NCBI GenBank assembly: GCA_944989445.1
Contig: CALYLW010000039.1
Span: 1,919,001 to 1,983,000, forward strand
Direction: 5' to 3'
DNA: 64,000 bases
Source: Ampullaceana balthica
Taxonomy: Eukaryota; Mollusca; Gastropoda; Lymnaeidae
Positions 32,598-44,060 of the stretch are shown one piece after another; position 1 is the first letter of the stretch, and each line of letters starts with the position of its first letter. The notes under the pieces were generated by a model that was not told the origin of the DNA, ran no database searches, and was given only the letters and a program-made list of their open reading frames with translations. The translations under genes and the position numbers were made by a program.

Positions 32598-33000
32598 GAA
32601 AACTGTAACTATTTGCATGGGCATGGCAAGATTGTGCATCAATAACTGTAACTATTTGCATGGGCATGGCAAGATTGTGCATCAATAACTCTAACTATTG
32701 CTTGGCAAGATTGTGCTACTATAACTGTAACTATTTGCATGGGCATAGCAAGATTGTGCATCAATAATTATAACTATTTGTCTGGCAAGATTGTGCAACA
32801 ATAACTGTAACTATTTGCATGTCGAATTATTGCAACAACAACTGAACTATTTGCCTGGCGAGTTTATAAAACAATAGCTGTAACTATTTGCTTGGCAAGA
32901 TTGTGCAACAATAACTAACTATTTGCATGGCGAATTTGTGCAACAATAACTGTAACTATTTGCATGGCGAGCTTGTACAGTAACTGTAACTATTTGCTGG
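32598..33000. repeat. Degenerate tandem repeat, about 30-43 bp x 10
   Basis: Units based on AACTGTAACTATTTGCATGG, then GGCAAGATTGTGCA, with length changes. Confidence 0.88.
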
Positions 33001-33114
33001 ATTTAATATGACCTAACGAAAATAATACAGTAATATAAATAATATAAAAGTACAAGTCACTCCCTGTTGGGAAGGATGTGGAACTCTGAGGAACGATGTA
33101 CAACAGTCTATAGC

Positions 33115-33515
33115 AGTTGAAAAATCGTGTGTTGATTAGCACTGTAAAAATATTTAATATGACGTCATTGTTTCATCTTATATTTTAAAATACAAGGTGT
33201 GCATCTGTGCGCATGATGATTATAAATTAAAGATGTAAAATACTTTTTGTACATTCCAGGAAGTTTAATATTTCGTATTTATCAAACAAGGATAAGTTAC
33301 TTGGGCTTTTGACAAAAAACAAAGTGTGCGCCTACGGCGCCCTACAACCCGTATTATTAAATACTTTGTGTACATTTCAGAAAGTTTAATATTTCGTATT
33401 TAACAAAAAAGGACAAGTTAGTTGGGCTTTTGAAAAAGGTTGGCGCCATAGGCGCCCTAAAAAAAGTGGGCGCCGCAGGCGCCACGGCGCCCTGGCACAA
33501 TCTAGTGTCTTATAA
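33115..33515 (+). repeat. GGCGCC dispersed repeat family, copy 1
   Basis: It starts AATCGTGTGTTGATTAGCAC and contains two versions of a TACTTTTTGTACATTCCAGG...GACAAGTTAGTTGGGCTTTT block, then GC palindromes GGCGCC and GGGCGCCGCAGGCGCC. The same order recurs at 43.79-44.06 kb and inverted at 15.83-15.95 kb, so it is a transposon-derived family of unknown class. Confidence 0.75.
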
Positions 33516-34129
33516 TTTAAATATAGAGCAGAACGCATTTACTCAACAAAAAACAATGGCTATCACTAGTGTATGTAACAAAGACCCTCCCAACAACTTG
33601 CTGTAATTGCAACAATGGCTATTGAAGTCTCTCCTTGACCAAGTCAAACGTCACCTCGACGACCTATCAGGGCTTCTCATCTTTCGGAACACGCCTCAGG
33701 CCATCATTTCAATTTATATAGCTTCACTCACAATCACGTGACTGAATGTTAGCTGAAATTTTTATTATTATTATTTTTTTAAATTTAGAATGTAACCAAG
33801 TTATTTGGAATGATCCAATTTTAAACAATTTAATGTTAGCAGTAACCTTGTCCAAGTTTACCACAGCCCTTCAACATGTACGTGCACATAAATGAAGCTT
33901 TCATTTAATGTTTCAAACGCACACGTCGTTTGTGCATCCTGCATTTCAATGACAATAACCGTAACATTTCCACACGATATGGGCTCCGGGTTGACATTTA
34001 GCTTTAGCAGAACGGCTTCATATAACCAACGGCTATTGGGTTAGGCTTTAGATTTAGATAGCCTAAACTTCGTCAGTCACTTGCCTTCAACAGGGTACCA
34101 TTAAAAACAGGATGTTACAGAACAACGTG
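33516..34129. other. Unique segment without recognised features
   Basis: AT-rich flanks around a few CpG-containing stretches (33640-33690). Nothing else is visible. Confidence 0.4.
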
Positions 34130-34788
34130 ATGTCGCATGACAACAGGCTGTCACATGACAACATGCTGTCACATGACAACAGGCTGTCACGTGACAACAG
34201 ACTGTCACATGACAACAGACTGTCACATGACAACAGGCTGTCACATGCCAACAGAATGTCACATGACAACATGTTGTCACATGACAACAGGCTGTCACAT
34301 GACAACAGGCTGTCACATGACAACATGCTGTCACGTGACAACAAGCTGTCACATGACAACATGCTGTCACATGACAACAGGCTGTCACATGACAACATGC
34401 TGTCACGTGACAACAAGCTGTCACATGACAACATGCTGTCACATGACAACATGCTGTCACGTGACAACAGGCTGTTACGTGACAACATGCTGTCACATGA
34501 CAACAGGCTGTCACATGACAACATGCTGCCACGTGACAACATGCTGCCACGTGACAACAGGCTGTCACGTGACAACAGGCTGTCACATGACAACATGATG
34601 TCACATGACAACAGGCTGTCACATGACAACATGCTGTCACGTGACAACAGGCTGTCACGTGACAACAGGCTGTCACATGTCAACAGACTGTCACATGACA
34701 ACATGCTGTCACATGACAACAGGCTGTCACATGACAACAGTCTATCACATGACAACAGTCTGTCACATGACAACAGGCTGTCATAGAC
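34130..34788. repeat. 18-bp minisatellite, about 36 copies, with a palindromic core
   Basis: Units contain CTGTCACATGACAACA or CTGTCACGTGACAACA. With CG the core TGTCACGTGACA is a perfect 12-bp palindrome carrying a CACGTG E-box; the CA form fits CpG decay. Open frames on both strands follow from the 18-bp period and are not genes. Confidence 0.97.
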
Positions 34789-35024
34789 CAGTGATGGCGA
34801 ACCTTTTTGGGATCGAGTGAACAAAATTCAACATAATAATAATTTAAAAGCAACACTTATTTAAAGCAAAGTCCCAACTCTCCAATGAAACCAGAAAATG
34901 GGGGTTTGTCTTAGCTGGTTTGGCTTAGCTGGTTTGATTAAGGAAGTAATATTTTAGTCGCGTGCGGGCTGATGAGGCTCTGCGTGCGGACAGCGGCACG
35001 CGTGCCATAGGTTCGCCATCACTG
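34789..35024. mobile_element. hAT MITE, 236 bp, with 8-bp TSD
   Basis: Termini CAGTGATGGCGAACCT and the inverted AGGTTCGCCATCACTG are a perfect 16-bp match. It is flanked by TCATAGAC (34781-34788 and 35025-35032). It sits exactly at the right edge of the 18-bp array. No coding frame. Confidence 0.95.
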
Positions 35025-35097
35025 TCATAGACCAACTTATCATTGCAGTAGACACTTAAGCATGCGTCTTCGAGACACTGTTATGGTTTTCATTGTG

Positions 35098-35390
35098 ACG
35101 CCCTAACTCTAACCCTAACACAAACCCTAACACAAACCCTAACACAAACCCTAACCCAAAACTACCCTAACCCAACCCAAACACAAACCCTAACCCAACC
35201 CTAACCTAAACCCAACCTTAACACTAACCTAAACCCAACCCTAACACTAACCTAAACCCAACCCTAACACTAACCCAAACCCTAACACTAACCGAAACCC
35301 AACCCTAACACTAACCTAAACCCAACCCTAACCCTAACCTAAACCAGCCCTAATTCTAACCTAAACCCAACCCTAACACTCACTATAAAT
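35098..35390. repeat. Interstitial telomere-like CCCTAA-derived repeat
   Basis: Mixed CCCTAA, CCCTAACA and CCTAAACCCAA units in a single orientation, the same as the block at 23.8-24.0 kb. Confidence 0.9.
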
Positions 35391-35445
35391 GAACTGGTCA
35401 TAGATCAGAATAAAATCGTGCACGCTTCGAGAAGACGTGATTAAA

Positions 35446-36063
35446 TCCTTTATATTAACTCGTGCTGTCGGATTGATGCCTTGTTATATTAACTCGTGGT
35501 GTCGGATTGATGCCTTGTTATATTAACTCGTGGTGTCGGATTGATGCCTTGTTATATTAACTCGTGGTGTCGGATTGATGCCTTGTTATATTAACTCGTG
35601 GTGTCGGATTGATGCCTTGTTATATTAACTCGTGCTGTCGGATTTATGCCTTGTTATATTAACTCGTGGTGTCGGATTGATGCCTTGTTATATTAACTCG
35701 TGCTGTCGGATTGATGCCTTGTTATATTAACTCGTGCTGTCGGATTGATGCCTTGTTATATTAACTCGTGCTGTCGGATTGATGCCTTGTTATATTAACT
35801 CGTGGTGTCGGATTGATGCCTTGTTATATTAACTCGTGCTGTCGGATTGATGCCTTGTTATATTAACTCGTGGTGTCGGATTGATGCCTTGTTATATTAA
35901 CTCGTGGTGTCGGATTGATGCCTTGTTATATTAACTCGTGGTGTCGGATTGATGCCTTGTTATATTAACTCGTGCTGTCGGATTGATGCCTTGTTATATT
36001 AACTCGTGCTGTCGGATTGATGCCTTGTTATATTAACTCGTGGTGTCGGATTGATGCCTTGTT
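35446..36063. repeat. 34-bp minisatellite, about 18 copies
   Basis: Units contain TATTAACTCGTGGTGTCGGA followed by TTGATGCCTTGT; one base alternates G or C (GTGGTG/GTGCTG). Confidence 0.97.
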
Positions 36064-36069
36064 TGCCAA

Positions 36070-36640
36070 AAAACTTTGGATCGATTTTTAACCCACTTCC
36101 CCGTATGTTAGCGAGCTGAAACTTTGCAGGCAGACTCGTGCCGACAATAAAAAAAATGATCTATCAGAATTTCAGATCGATCGACTGTACTGTAATTAAA
36201 TTAATGCATTTTTAGGTTAACTCTATTTATCTCTTCTATGCAGCATGTTAATTTTTGTGTAGAGTGTCGCGGTGCGTATTATATTGAACAACCTTTTTAA
36301 TACTTTCTTGTCGCGCGATGCGGTGCGTATTATATTGACGATACTTTTTAAAAAATATATTCCCGATCTGTAAATGTAAATGCTAGTAACTGCTAGTCTG
36401 TCTCGCGGTGCGCACTATATTAAACATGTTTGTATAAACCTTTCCCGTGATCAAATCGAGCTGATATTTAGCAGGTAGCCTGTAGTAGTTTTTTTAAAAA
36501 CTATAAATCCTTTATACATGAGACATAACTAAAATTTTAGAATTTTGGATTGTCGTGCGATGCGTATTATAATGAACATACTTTTATTTATGTCTCCTAA
36601 ATAAAGGATTTATAGTCAAAAACTTTGTTTTGTACGGTTA
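36070..36640 (+). repeat. Dispersed repeat family B, long copy
   Basis: It contains ACCCACTTCCCCGTATG, ATTTCAGATCGATCGACTGT and repeated GCGGTGCGTATTATATTG, and ends TATAGTCAAAAACTTTGTTT. Related copies lie at 10.06-10.25 kb and, inverted, at 12.23-12.68 kb; the terminal TTTATAGTCAAAAACTTTGT also occurs at 58.44 kb. Family-level identity unknown. Confidence 0.7.
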
Positions 36641-36779
36641 AAAAAAAATATTTTTAGATTTTCTTTAGCTCTCTCTCCAAACTTTTGTATTGGAGAGTGT
36701 ACCCACGAGAACCTTTTAGTTCTCCAGAAACACAATTTAAGATATTGAACCCAGAAGAAATATAACGCCAGACAATAAA

Positions 36780-36910
36780 AACATGTTAGAGCCAAGATTT
36801 CAGTTAAACACAGAGCCAAGATTTCAGTTAAACACAATTAATGTCAAGATTTCAGTTGAACACAATCAATGTCAAGATTTCAGTTGAACACAATCAATGT
36901 CAAAATTTCA
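36780..36910. repeat. 28-bp tandem repeat, about 4-5 copies
   Basis: Units contain CAAGATTTCAGTTGAACACA. Confidence 0.88.
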
Positions 36911-37094
36911 TGTGAGCACATTGCCACAAGAGACAGGACCAGATTTCAAATGTGCACATTGAGTAAAGTCAAGTTCTCAACACATTGCCACCCTGAGACA
37001 AAGAGGGTTTCAGTTGAACACATTCAGTGCTGCCTAGAGATTTGTATAGTGGGGGAAAAGGGGAAAACATCTAAACAGCAGGTGGAAAAATGTC

Positions 37095-37590
37095 CCTGCC
37101 ACACCAAACACCCTGCCACATCGAACTCACCCCCACACCTAACACCCTGCCACATCGAACTCACTCCCACACCAAACACCCTGCCACATCGAACTCACTC
37201 CCACACCAAACACCCTGCCACATCGAACTCACTCCCACACCTAACACCCTGCCACATCGAACTCACTCCCACACCTAACACCCTGCCACATCGAACTCAC
37301 TCCCACACCTAACACCCTGCCACATCGAACTCACTCCTACACCTAACACCCTGCCACATCGAACTCACTCCCACACCTAACACCCTGCCACATCGAACTC
37401 ACTCCCACACCTAACACCCTGCCACATCGAACTCACTCCCACACCAAACACCCTCTTACACCAAACACCTTCTAACACCAAACACCTTCTTACACCAAAC
37501 ACCCTCCCACAACTAACACCCTCTTAAACCAAACACCCTCCCACACCATACTATCTCCCACACCATACTCCCTCCCTCACACAATGCCAT
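37095..37590. repeat. 34-bp minisatellite, about 10 copies plus a degenerate tail
   Basis: Units contain CCTGCCACATCGAACTCACT followed by CCCACACC; after 37450 the unit decays into ACCAAACACCCTC repeats. Confidence 0.94.
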
Positions 37591-37784
37591 TACTGGTCAT
37601 CTGTAAGGGATTGCGTCAAATCCCTCACACCAAAAGCCGATGCTGAGCCTAAGAGCCACATATCAACACTATCAACTTACAGGAATGGCTCCATAGGCAC
37701 ACCTCATTTCCTGGTTGGCGCACTAGTTGGGGTGGGTATGTGGGTGGGCCTAGGTGAGGATTACAGTTTCTATGTTGCATAGAG
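37591..37784. other. Unique segment between two arrays
   Basis: No recognised feature. Confidence 0.4.
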
Positions 37785-38145
37785 TCCCATCCATGTTATA
37801 GTCGGAATGCTTGCCTAGAGTACAATCCATATTATAGTCGGCAAGCTTTCCTAGAGTCCCATCTATGTTATACTCGGCAAGCTTGCCTAGAGTCCCATCC
37901 ATGTTATTAGTTATACTCGGCAAGCTTTCCTAGAGTCCTATCTATGTTATACTCGGCAAGCTTGCCTAGAGTCCCATCCATCTTATACTCGGCAAGCTTG
38001 CCTAGAATCCCATCCATGTTATAGTCGGCAAGTTTTCCTAGAGTCCCATCTATGTTATACTCGGCAAGCTTGCCTAGAGTCCCATCTATGTTATACTCGG
38101 CAAGCTTGCCTAGAGTCCCATCTATGTTATACTCGGCAAGCTTGT
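37785..38145. repeat. 36-bp minisatellite, about 10 copies
   Basis: Units contain TACTCGGCAAGCTTGCCTAG followed by AGTCCCATC; some carry TTTCC for TTGCC. Confidence 0.95.
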
Positions 38146-38162
38146 ATGTGTGTATAACTCAC

Positions 38163-38256
38163 CAGGCTGACTGATCCTTACGTTCACTCGGATGTTGAAA
38201 GTTTGAGAGCATGTGTTGGTGGCGTTGGTTGTGATGATATTGGTATTTGTTGGTGG
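38163..38256 (-). other. Candidate minus-strand exon next to an array
   Basis: Acceptor CAATACTGCAG before 38256 and donor CTG|GTGAGT after 38163; 94 bp, open in one frame (phase 0 to 1), with ATNTCSQTFNIRVNVRISQP. I recognise no family. Its acceptor lies in the first unit of the 27-bp array to its right. It may be an exon of an upstream gene or chance. Confidence 0.25.
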
Positions 38257-38440
38257 CTGCAGTATTGCTGTACATGTAGGTGGGTGCAGTATTGCTGTAC
38301 ATGTAGGTGGCTTCAGTATTGCTGTACATGTAGGTGGCATCAGTATTGCTGTACATGTAGGTGGCTTCAGTATTGCTGTACATGTAGGTGGCTGCAGTAT
38401 TGCTGTACATGTAGGTGGCCGCAGTATTGCTGTATTTGAT
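38244..38440. repeat. 27-bp minisatellite, about 7 copies
   Basis: Units contain CAGTATTGCTGTACATGTAG followed by GTGGC. Confidence 0.95.
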
Positions 38441-39288
38441 GGATGGCGTGTGCTCTTGGTAAGGGTGGGGCCACAATCACAGAAAATAACCATCAGAGGC
38501 GTATTGTCAACGCCCGGTTGCAAATATTTTGTTTCGCCATTTGAAAAGTTAAGCAATTTCCGACAATCGCCAATTTTCTTTTGAGGGGGCATAATCCGGG
38601 TGAAGAAAAATATTTATACTTTAAAGTCGTAATTTACTGATTCGCATAACTTTTTTTCAGCTAAGACCTTTTTACACGAAATAAAGTTATTTCAGTGTGT
38701 AAATGAATCTAGTAGCAGTATGTTAAGCCACCGGCCTTTGGGCTTTAAGATTACCATTTGTTTTTGTTTTATAACATTCCGTTTGTTTTATTTAACGCAC
38801 CGCCAGTCAGAAAATAGTAAAACGAGATCAAATGCTGGAATACAGCTGAATTCTTCTCTATGTTATCTCAATTTATGGGAACCCCTCCTTTTGGAAATTA
38901 ATGACGCGCATAAATACCTGCAAATAAAAGGGTTAAATGTTCATTAATGCCATATAAAACTAAATTTTTTGCAAACTCGCATCTTGGAATAAAGAGATGT
39001 GCTATTACAAAACACTGTTATAGCATCCACACAATTTGTGAAAGGTAGGAGATATTAACTGAACTCCGAGTTAGAAAAAGGAAAAAATTTGAGTGGGGGC
39101 AAATGATGAGAACAAGATGGACCAAGAGAAATGTTTTTATCTATGGATCAAATTATAACGGAAATAAAAGAACGCTATGATCAATTAAATGTCCTTGCAA
39201 GAAAATATTCGTGTATAATTTAAGTATAATGCCATGTAACCTACTAAATGAAGAAATTGAATGTCAAATAAATGACTTATTTTATCTT
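38441..39288. other. Unique AT-rich segment
   Basis: Nothing recognised on either strand. Confidence 0.4.
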
Positions 39289-40402
39289 ATCTGTTTACAG
39301 ACGCTCCTATACAGAAGATTATTGCGTCCTACGCTTATCTATGGTTTGTGTTTAGTCCTACATTTTTATTACAGATTTAAATGTTGATAAAGTGTTGGTT
39401 TTCCTGGATTCTTCAGGCAACCCATTCCACGCCCGAATTCCGGACGGGAAGAACGAAAATGTGTATGTGTTTGTTCTTGCATACGGAATAAGAAAGGTGT
39501 TTTTATCCTTATGTCTATCTGAGGGTTGTATTAAGTTATCTTTGTGTTGTATTTCTAAATTAGAATTAATTGCTTTATGTATGTTTAATACTTTGCTTTT
39601 GGTTCTTCTATCCTCTAGTGTTTCAAGGTTTAATGATTTAACTAATGGTGTTATTCTTGTCAGTTTCGAAATAAATCCAGTAATAAATCTGGCAGCTCTT
39701 TTTTGAATTTGTTCTAGTTTATCAATGCTTTCTTTGGTGGATGGGTCCCATACAGAAGATGCATATTCTAGTACAGGTCTCACTATAGTGAGGTAGCATT
39801 TTAGTTTTATATCTCTATTACATTTGTTACAGTTTCTTTTTATAAAGCCTAAGGTTTTGTTTGATTTTTTAATAACTTCATTGACATGGGGATTCCATGA
39901 TAGTTTCTCATATATTAAGACTCCTAAGTATTTTGCATCTTTAGTTTGGGTCAGTTCTTTTTCATGAATGTAATATTTTGAATTTATTTGTTTCTTTGTT
40001 ACTCTTAACAGTTGACACTTTTCTGGGTGGAAAGACATACTCCGGTTAGTTTCCCATTTTATCAATTCATCTAAGTCTTTTTGTACAATTTTGCTATCTT
40101 GTTCTGATTTAACTGTTCTATAGATTATACAATCATCAGCATATAACCTAACTTTTGTACCTGTTGAGATGTTGTTGGGTAAATCATTTATATAAATTAA
40201 AAAGAGTAAGGGACCTAGCACAGTTCCTTGTGGAACTCCTGAGTTAACCTTTATTGGTGCAGACTTAGATACATTAATTATTACAGTTTGCTCTCTGCCC
40301 AAAAGGAAGTCTTGGATCCAGTGATGTAAGGGACCTGAGATTCCAAAGTACATGTAGTTAAGTTTTTTAAGTAAACTAAGGTGGTGAACTTTGTCAAATG
40401 CT
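39289..40402 (-). pseudogene. LINE copy B: 5'-truncated reverse transcriptase, mostly open
   Basis: Uninterrupted minus-strand frame 40402-39358. It begins at the conserved AFDKV...H region, then GVPQGTVLGPLLFLIYINDL, the catalytic YADD box in VRLYADDCIIYRT, the NxxK-like SFHPEKCQLLRVTK, the thumb-type YLGVLIYEKLSWNPHV and the C-terminal WDPSTKESIDKLEQIQKRAA. This is the back half of a jockey/CR1-like non-LTR reverse transcriptase, about 345 residues against more than 800 for a full ORF2, so it is 5'-truncated and dead. The 3' UTR continues to about 39289 with GACGCAATAATCTTCTGT. It is the youngest of three copies here. Confidence 0.92.
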
Positions 40403-41317
40403 TATTGACTTTATTGACATTGATAAAGAACAGTTCAATGTTGAAAGAAAAATTAAAATTATCCAGGTTTGTATGGCTGTGTCTGTACTACAAGAAGAGG
40501 GAAACAGAAAAACAGAAAAAGGGGGGTGGGGGCATCTTTATCTACTGTTAGTTATTCAACAGCATAGATTGAAAAATTCTGTACCCAACATTGTAATTTT
40601 CCTATGATTTTTAAAAAAAAATCTTATCGGTCTCGCTAGAAAGAGTCTTTTCAAATTGAATTTGATATTTAAAAAAAAATCTTCTTGCAAAAGTGATTGA
40701 TTTAAGACAACAAAATATAGTAGTATTTTCGACAGAATAAGAAAATGCAAATAATATCACTTTGAGAGCATTATACACTATTTTCTACAATGGAAGGTAG
40801 AATAGTAAATAGTAAATATATAAGTATGTTTACATATACATATATAAAATGTTTTTCTTGATCTAAAAGAAATAAAACAATTTGAAAAAAATATATAAAA
40901 TATTTGATCGTAATTTTTTCCCTTGTAAATAAAGTGGGGAAAGTTTCATGTGGCTTTTTTATTTTTGAAAAGTTTTTTGTATTTTTATAATTTTTTTTAA
41001 ATATAAAAGTTGCATTTACAGGTATATCAACTTGTGCGGCCTTCTTTATTAGTGTCTAATTTAATACATCATATAGAGGGAATCCAATGGTAAGAGTTTC
41101 CCCAACATATAGTTTGTCTCAGTTACAATGATTTATTCGTGTTTATTTATTTATAAAAATATATAAAAAACCATTTGATTGCCCCAGGCAGAAAAAAAAA
41201 TCTAGGTACGCCACTGTAACCAATGAAAATAATTGTAGCAAACGAATGGCAGTTGAAATATCCATGGGAAGATACAAAGTTGGTCAAGATGGTATTTTGT
41301 AGGTCAAAAATTAATTG
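40403..41317. other. AT-rich segment with a transposon end
   Basis: At 41194-41215, CTAGGTACGCCACTG resembles the inverted terminal CAGTGGCGTACCTAG common in animal MITEs; no partner end was found. The rest holds nothing recognisable. Confidence 0.4.
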
Positions 41318-41503
41318 CTTAAACCACATCATACAATGCTTAGGTGCACTAACTGGTTGTAAAATGTCATACAATGTTTAGGTGCACTAACTGGTTGTAA
41401 AATGTCATACAATGTTTAGGTGCACTAACTGGTTGTAAAATGTCATACAATGTTTAGGTGCACTAACTGGTTGTAAAATGTCATACAATGTTTAGGTGCT
41501 CTA
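41318..41503. repeat. 38-bp minisatellite, about 5 copies
   Basis: Units contain CATACAATGTTTAGGTGCAC followed by TAACTGGTTGTAAAATGT. Confidence 0.94.
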
Positions 41504-41964
41504 ATTGAAATAGTGAATGCTGAAAATAGTGACTACAGAAATAGTGAATACTGAAATAGTGAACACTTTATTCTCAGGTTGGACTACATTAGTTTTACAT
41601 CCATTCCACTAGCATCATACGGAAGTCGAGGCGTGCGTTACGGCAGTGCTTTTGACCAATTGACACTTTCTATGACTCGGGCCCGTGACCCTTCCTCTCT
41701 CCCCCCCCCAAACCATCGTTTTAACAAACAGTCCAGGAGAATTTAAATGCCAAGTGACGTGTGCAATGCTAGAGATGGATGGCCTTTACGGGGCGCAGTC
41801 CTCGAGCAATAACTCGCTAACATGGAAGGTGGAAAGGGGGGGGGCGAGGAGGAGATATGCCATTTTATGTTTTACCGTGATGGGGGACAGACGCTTTTTT
41901 AACTGTCATATGGGACACACTGGTGTTAAACTGTGATTTGGGGGGTGGGGGTGGGGGTGGGTAC
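41504..41964. other. Unique segment
   Basis: A short AATAGTGAA repeat at 41508-41570 and poly-C/poly-G runs. Frame 41685-41936 has no recognisable similarity and is not called. Confidence 0.4.
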
Positions 41965-42763
41965 AGAAGTGTAGGCAAGATTCGACTAACTGGTCCATTA
42001 ACACACAGAAGTGTAGCAAGATTCGACTAACTGGTCCATTAACACACAGAAGTGTAGCAAGATTCGACTAACAGGTCCATTAACACACAGAAGTGTAGCA
42101 AGATTTGACTAACTGGTCCATTAACACACAGAAGTGTAGCAAGATTCGACTAACTGGTCCATTAACACACAGAAGTGTAGCAAGATTCGACTAACAGGTC
42201 CATTAACACACAGAAGTGTAGCAAGATTCGACTAACAGGTCCATTAACACACAGAAGTGTAGCAAGATTCGACTAACAGGTCCATTAACACACAGAAGTG
42301 TAGCAAGATTCGACTAACTGGTCCATTAACACACAGAAGTGTAGCAAAATTCGACTAACTGGTCCATTAACACACAGAAGTGTAGAAAGATTCGACTAAC
42401 TGGTCCATTAACACACAGAAGTGTAGAAAGATTCGACTAACTGGTCCATTAACACACAGAAGTGTAGCAAGATTCGACTAACTGGTCCATTAACACACAG
42501 AAGTGTAGAAAGATTCGACTAACTGGTACATTAACACACAGAAGTGTAGAAAGATTCGACTAACTGGTCCATTAACACACAGAAGTGTAGCAAGATTCGA
42601 CTAACTGGTCCATTAACACACAGAAGTGTAGCAAGATTCGACTAACTGGTCCATTAACACACAGAAGTGTAGCAAGATTCGACTAACTGGTCCATTAACA
42701 CACAGAAGTGTAGCAAGATTCGACTAACTGGTCCATTAACACACAGAAGTGTAGGCAAGATTA
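41965..42763. repeat. 41-bp minisatellite, about 20 copies
   Basis: Units contain CACACAGAAGTGTAGCAAGA and CTAACTGGTCCATTAACAC. The second motif matches the terminal repeat of the MITE at 63.4 kb. The array ends where LINE copy C begins. Confidence 0.96.
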
Positions 42764-43312
42764 TCTTATCTGTTACAGACGCTTCTTCTATACAGAAGAT
42801 TATTGCATCCTACGCTTATCTATGATTTGAGTCTAGTCCTGCATTCTTATTAGAGTTTTAAATGTTGATAAAGTGTTGATAAAGTGTTGATAAAGTGTTG
42901 ATATTCCTAGTTTCTTCAGCCAACCCATTCCACGCCCGAATTCCGTGCGCGGGAAGAACGAGAACTTGTATGTTTGTTCTTGTATACGGAATAAGAAAGG
43001 TGTTTTATCCATATATCCATCCGAGGGTTTATATTAAGTCATATTTGTGTTTTATTTCCAAGTTAGAATTAATTGCCTTATGTATCATTACTACTTTGCC
43101 CTTGTTCTTCTTTCCTTTAGTGTTTCAAGGCTAAATGATTTAACTAATGGTGTTTTTCACGTCATTGACGTTCGTAACTGCAGCGATGAATCTGGCAGTT
43201 CTCTTTTGAACTTGTTCTAGTTTGTGTTATCTGTGGTTGCTGGGTCCCATACAGAAGATGTATATTCTAGTACAGGTCTCACGGAAGTAATGTAGCATGT
43301 TAGTTTTATAGA
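42764..43312 (-). pseudogene. LINE copy C: decayed 3' end
   Basis: Minus-strand remnant of the same LINE family as copies A and B (3' tail TACAGAAGATTATTGCATCC in plus orientation, then the AACCCATTCCACGCCCG and GGGTCCCATACAGAAGAT blocks). It covers only about the last 180 codons and has several frameshifts. Its 3' end abuts the 41-bp array. Confidence 0.85.
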
Positions 43313-43790
43313 AAATAGAAACTAACTTGGTCAATTCACACAGAACTGATATTAAATAACACATTTCATCAGCCTGACAGGCGTCATGCAACAAAAATAT
43401 CAGTCAAACAAGAATATTATGGGGAGAATTTAAAAGGGAGGAATAAAATAAGTTTGAAGAGCGATAAGCGAATACATTGTTTTGATATGTTTTTAAACTA
43501 TGAATTATAACAATAGTTTTAAAGTATCATATATATATTTACCCTCAATTATGCAGGACTGACTCACTTTGGCCTAACGCTAAGGGACATCACTCTGCTT
43601 TTTTTAAAAATTGAAAATATAGACTTAAAAATCATAATAATTTTGGTTTCCAGATTAACATTAACCAAACAACGCACGAACCTATGACGTCAGCATTTGT
43701 GTTGTAAACAGTGCTGACTGACTCAAAGAGTTATTTTTTTTGTGCAGTAATTTGGTGCGCTGCCTTCTATTATTACTTTAAAAATCGTGT
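43313..43790. other. AT-rich unique segment
   Basis: Nothing recognised. Confidence 0.4.
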
Positions 43791-44060
43791 GGTGATTAGC
43801 ACTGTAAAAAATATTATATACATACTTTGTGTACATTTCAGGAATATTTCGTATTTATCATACAAGGATAAGTTACTTGGGCCTTTGACCCCCAAAAAAA
43901 AAGTTTTACAACCCCTATTATAAAATACTTTGTGTACGTTTAAGGAAGTTTAATATTACGTATTTATCGTACAAGGACAAGTTAGTTGGGCTTTTGAAAA
44001 AGGTGTGCGCCGTAGACGCCCCAAAAAAAGTGGGCGCCGCAGCACAACCTAGTTTATTAT
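43791..44060 (+). repeat. GGCGCC dispersed repeat family, copy 2
   Basis: It has the same order of blocks as 33.1-33.5 kb: ATCGTGTGGTGATTAGCACT, TACTTTGTGTACATTTCAGG, GACAAGTTAGTTGGGCTTTT, then GGGCGCCGC. Confidence 0.75.

Noticed and set aside
34087..34824. Cys/His repeat protein frames on both strands, zinc-finger-like in appearance
   Set aside because: They come from the 18-bp array; Cys-Cys-His spacing is fixed by the period and does not match any zinc finger.
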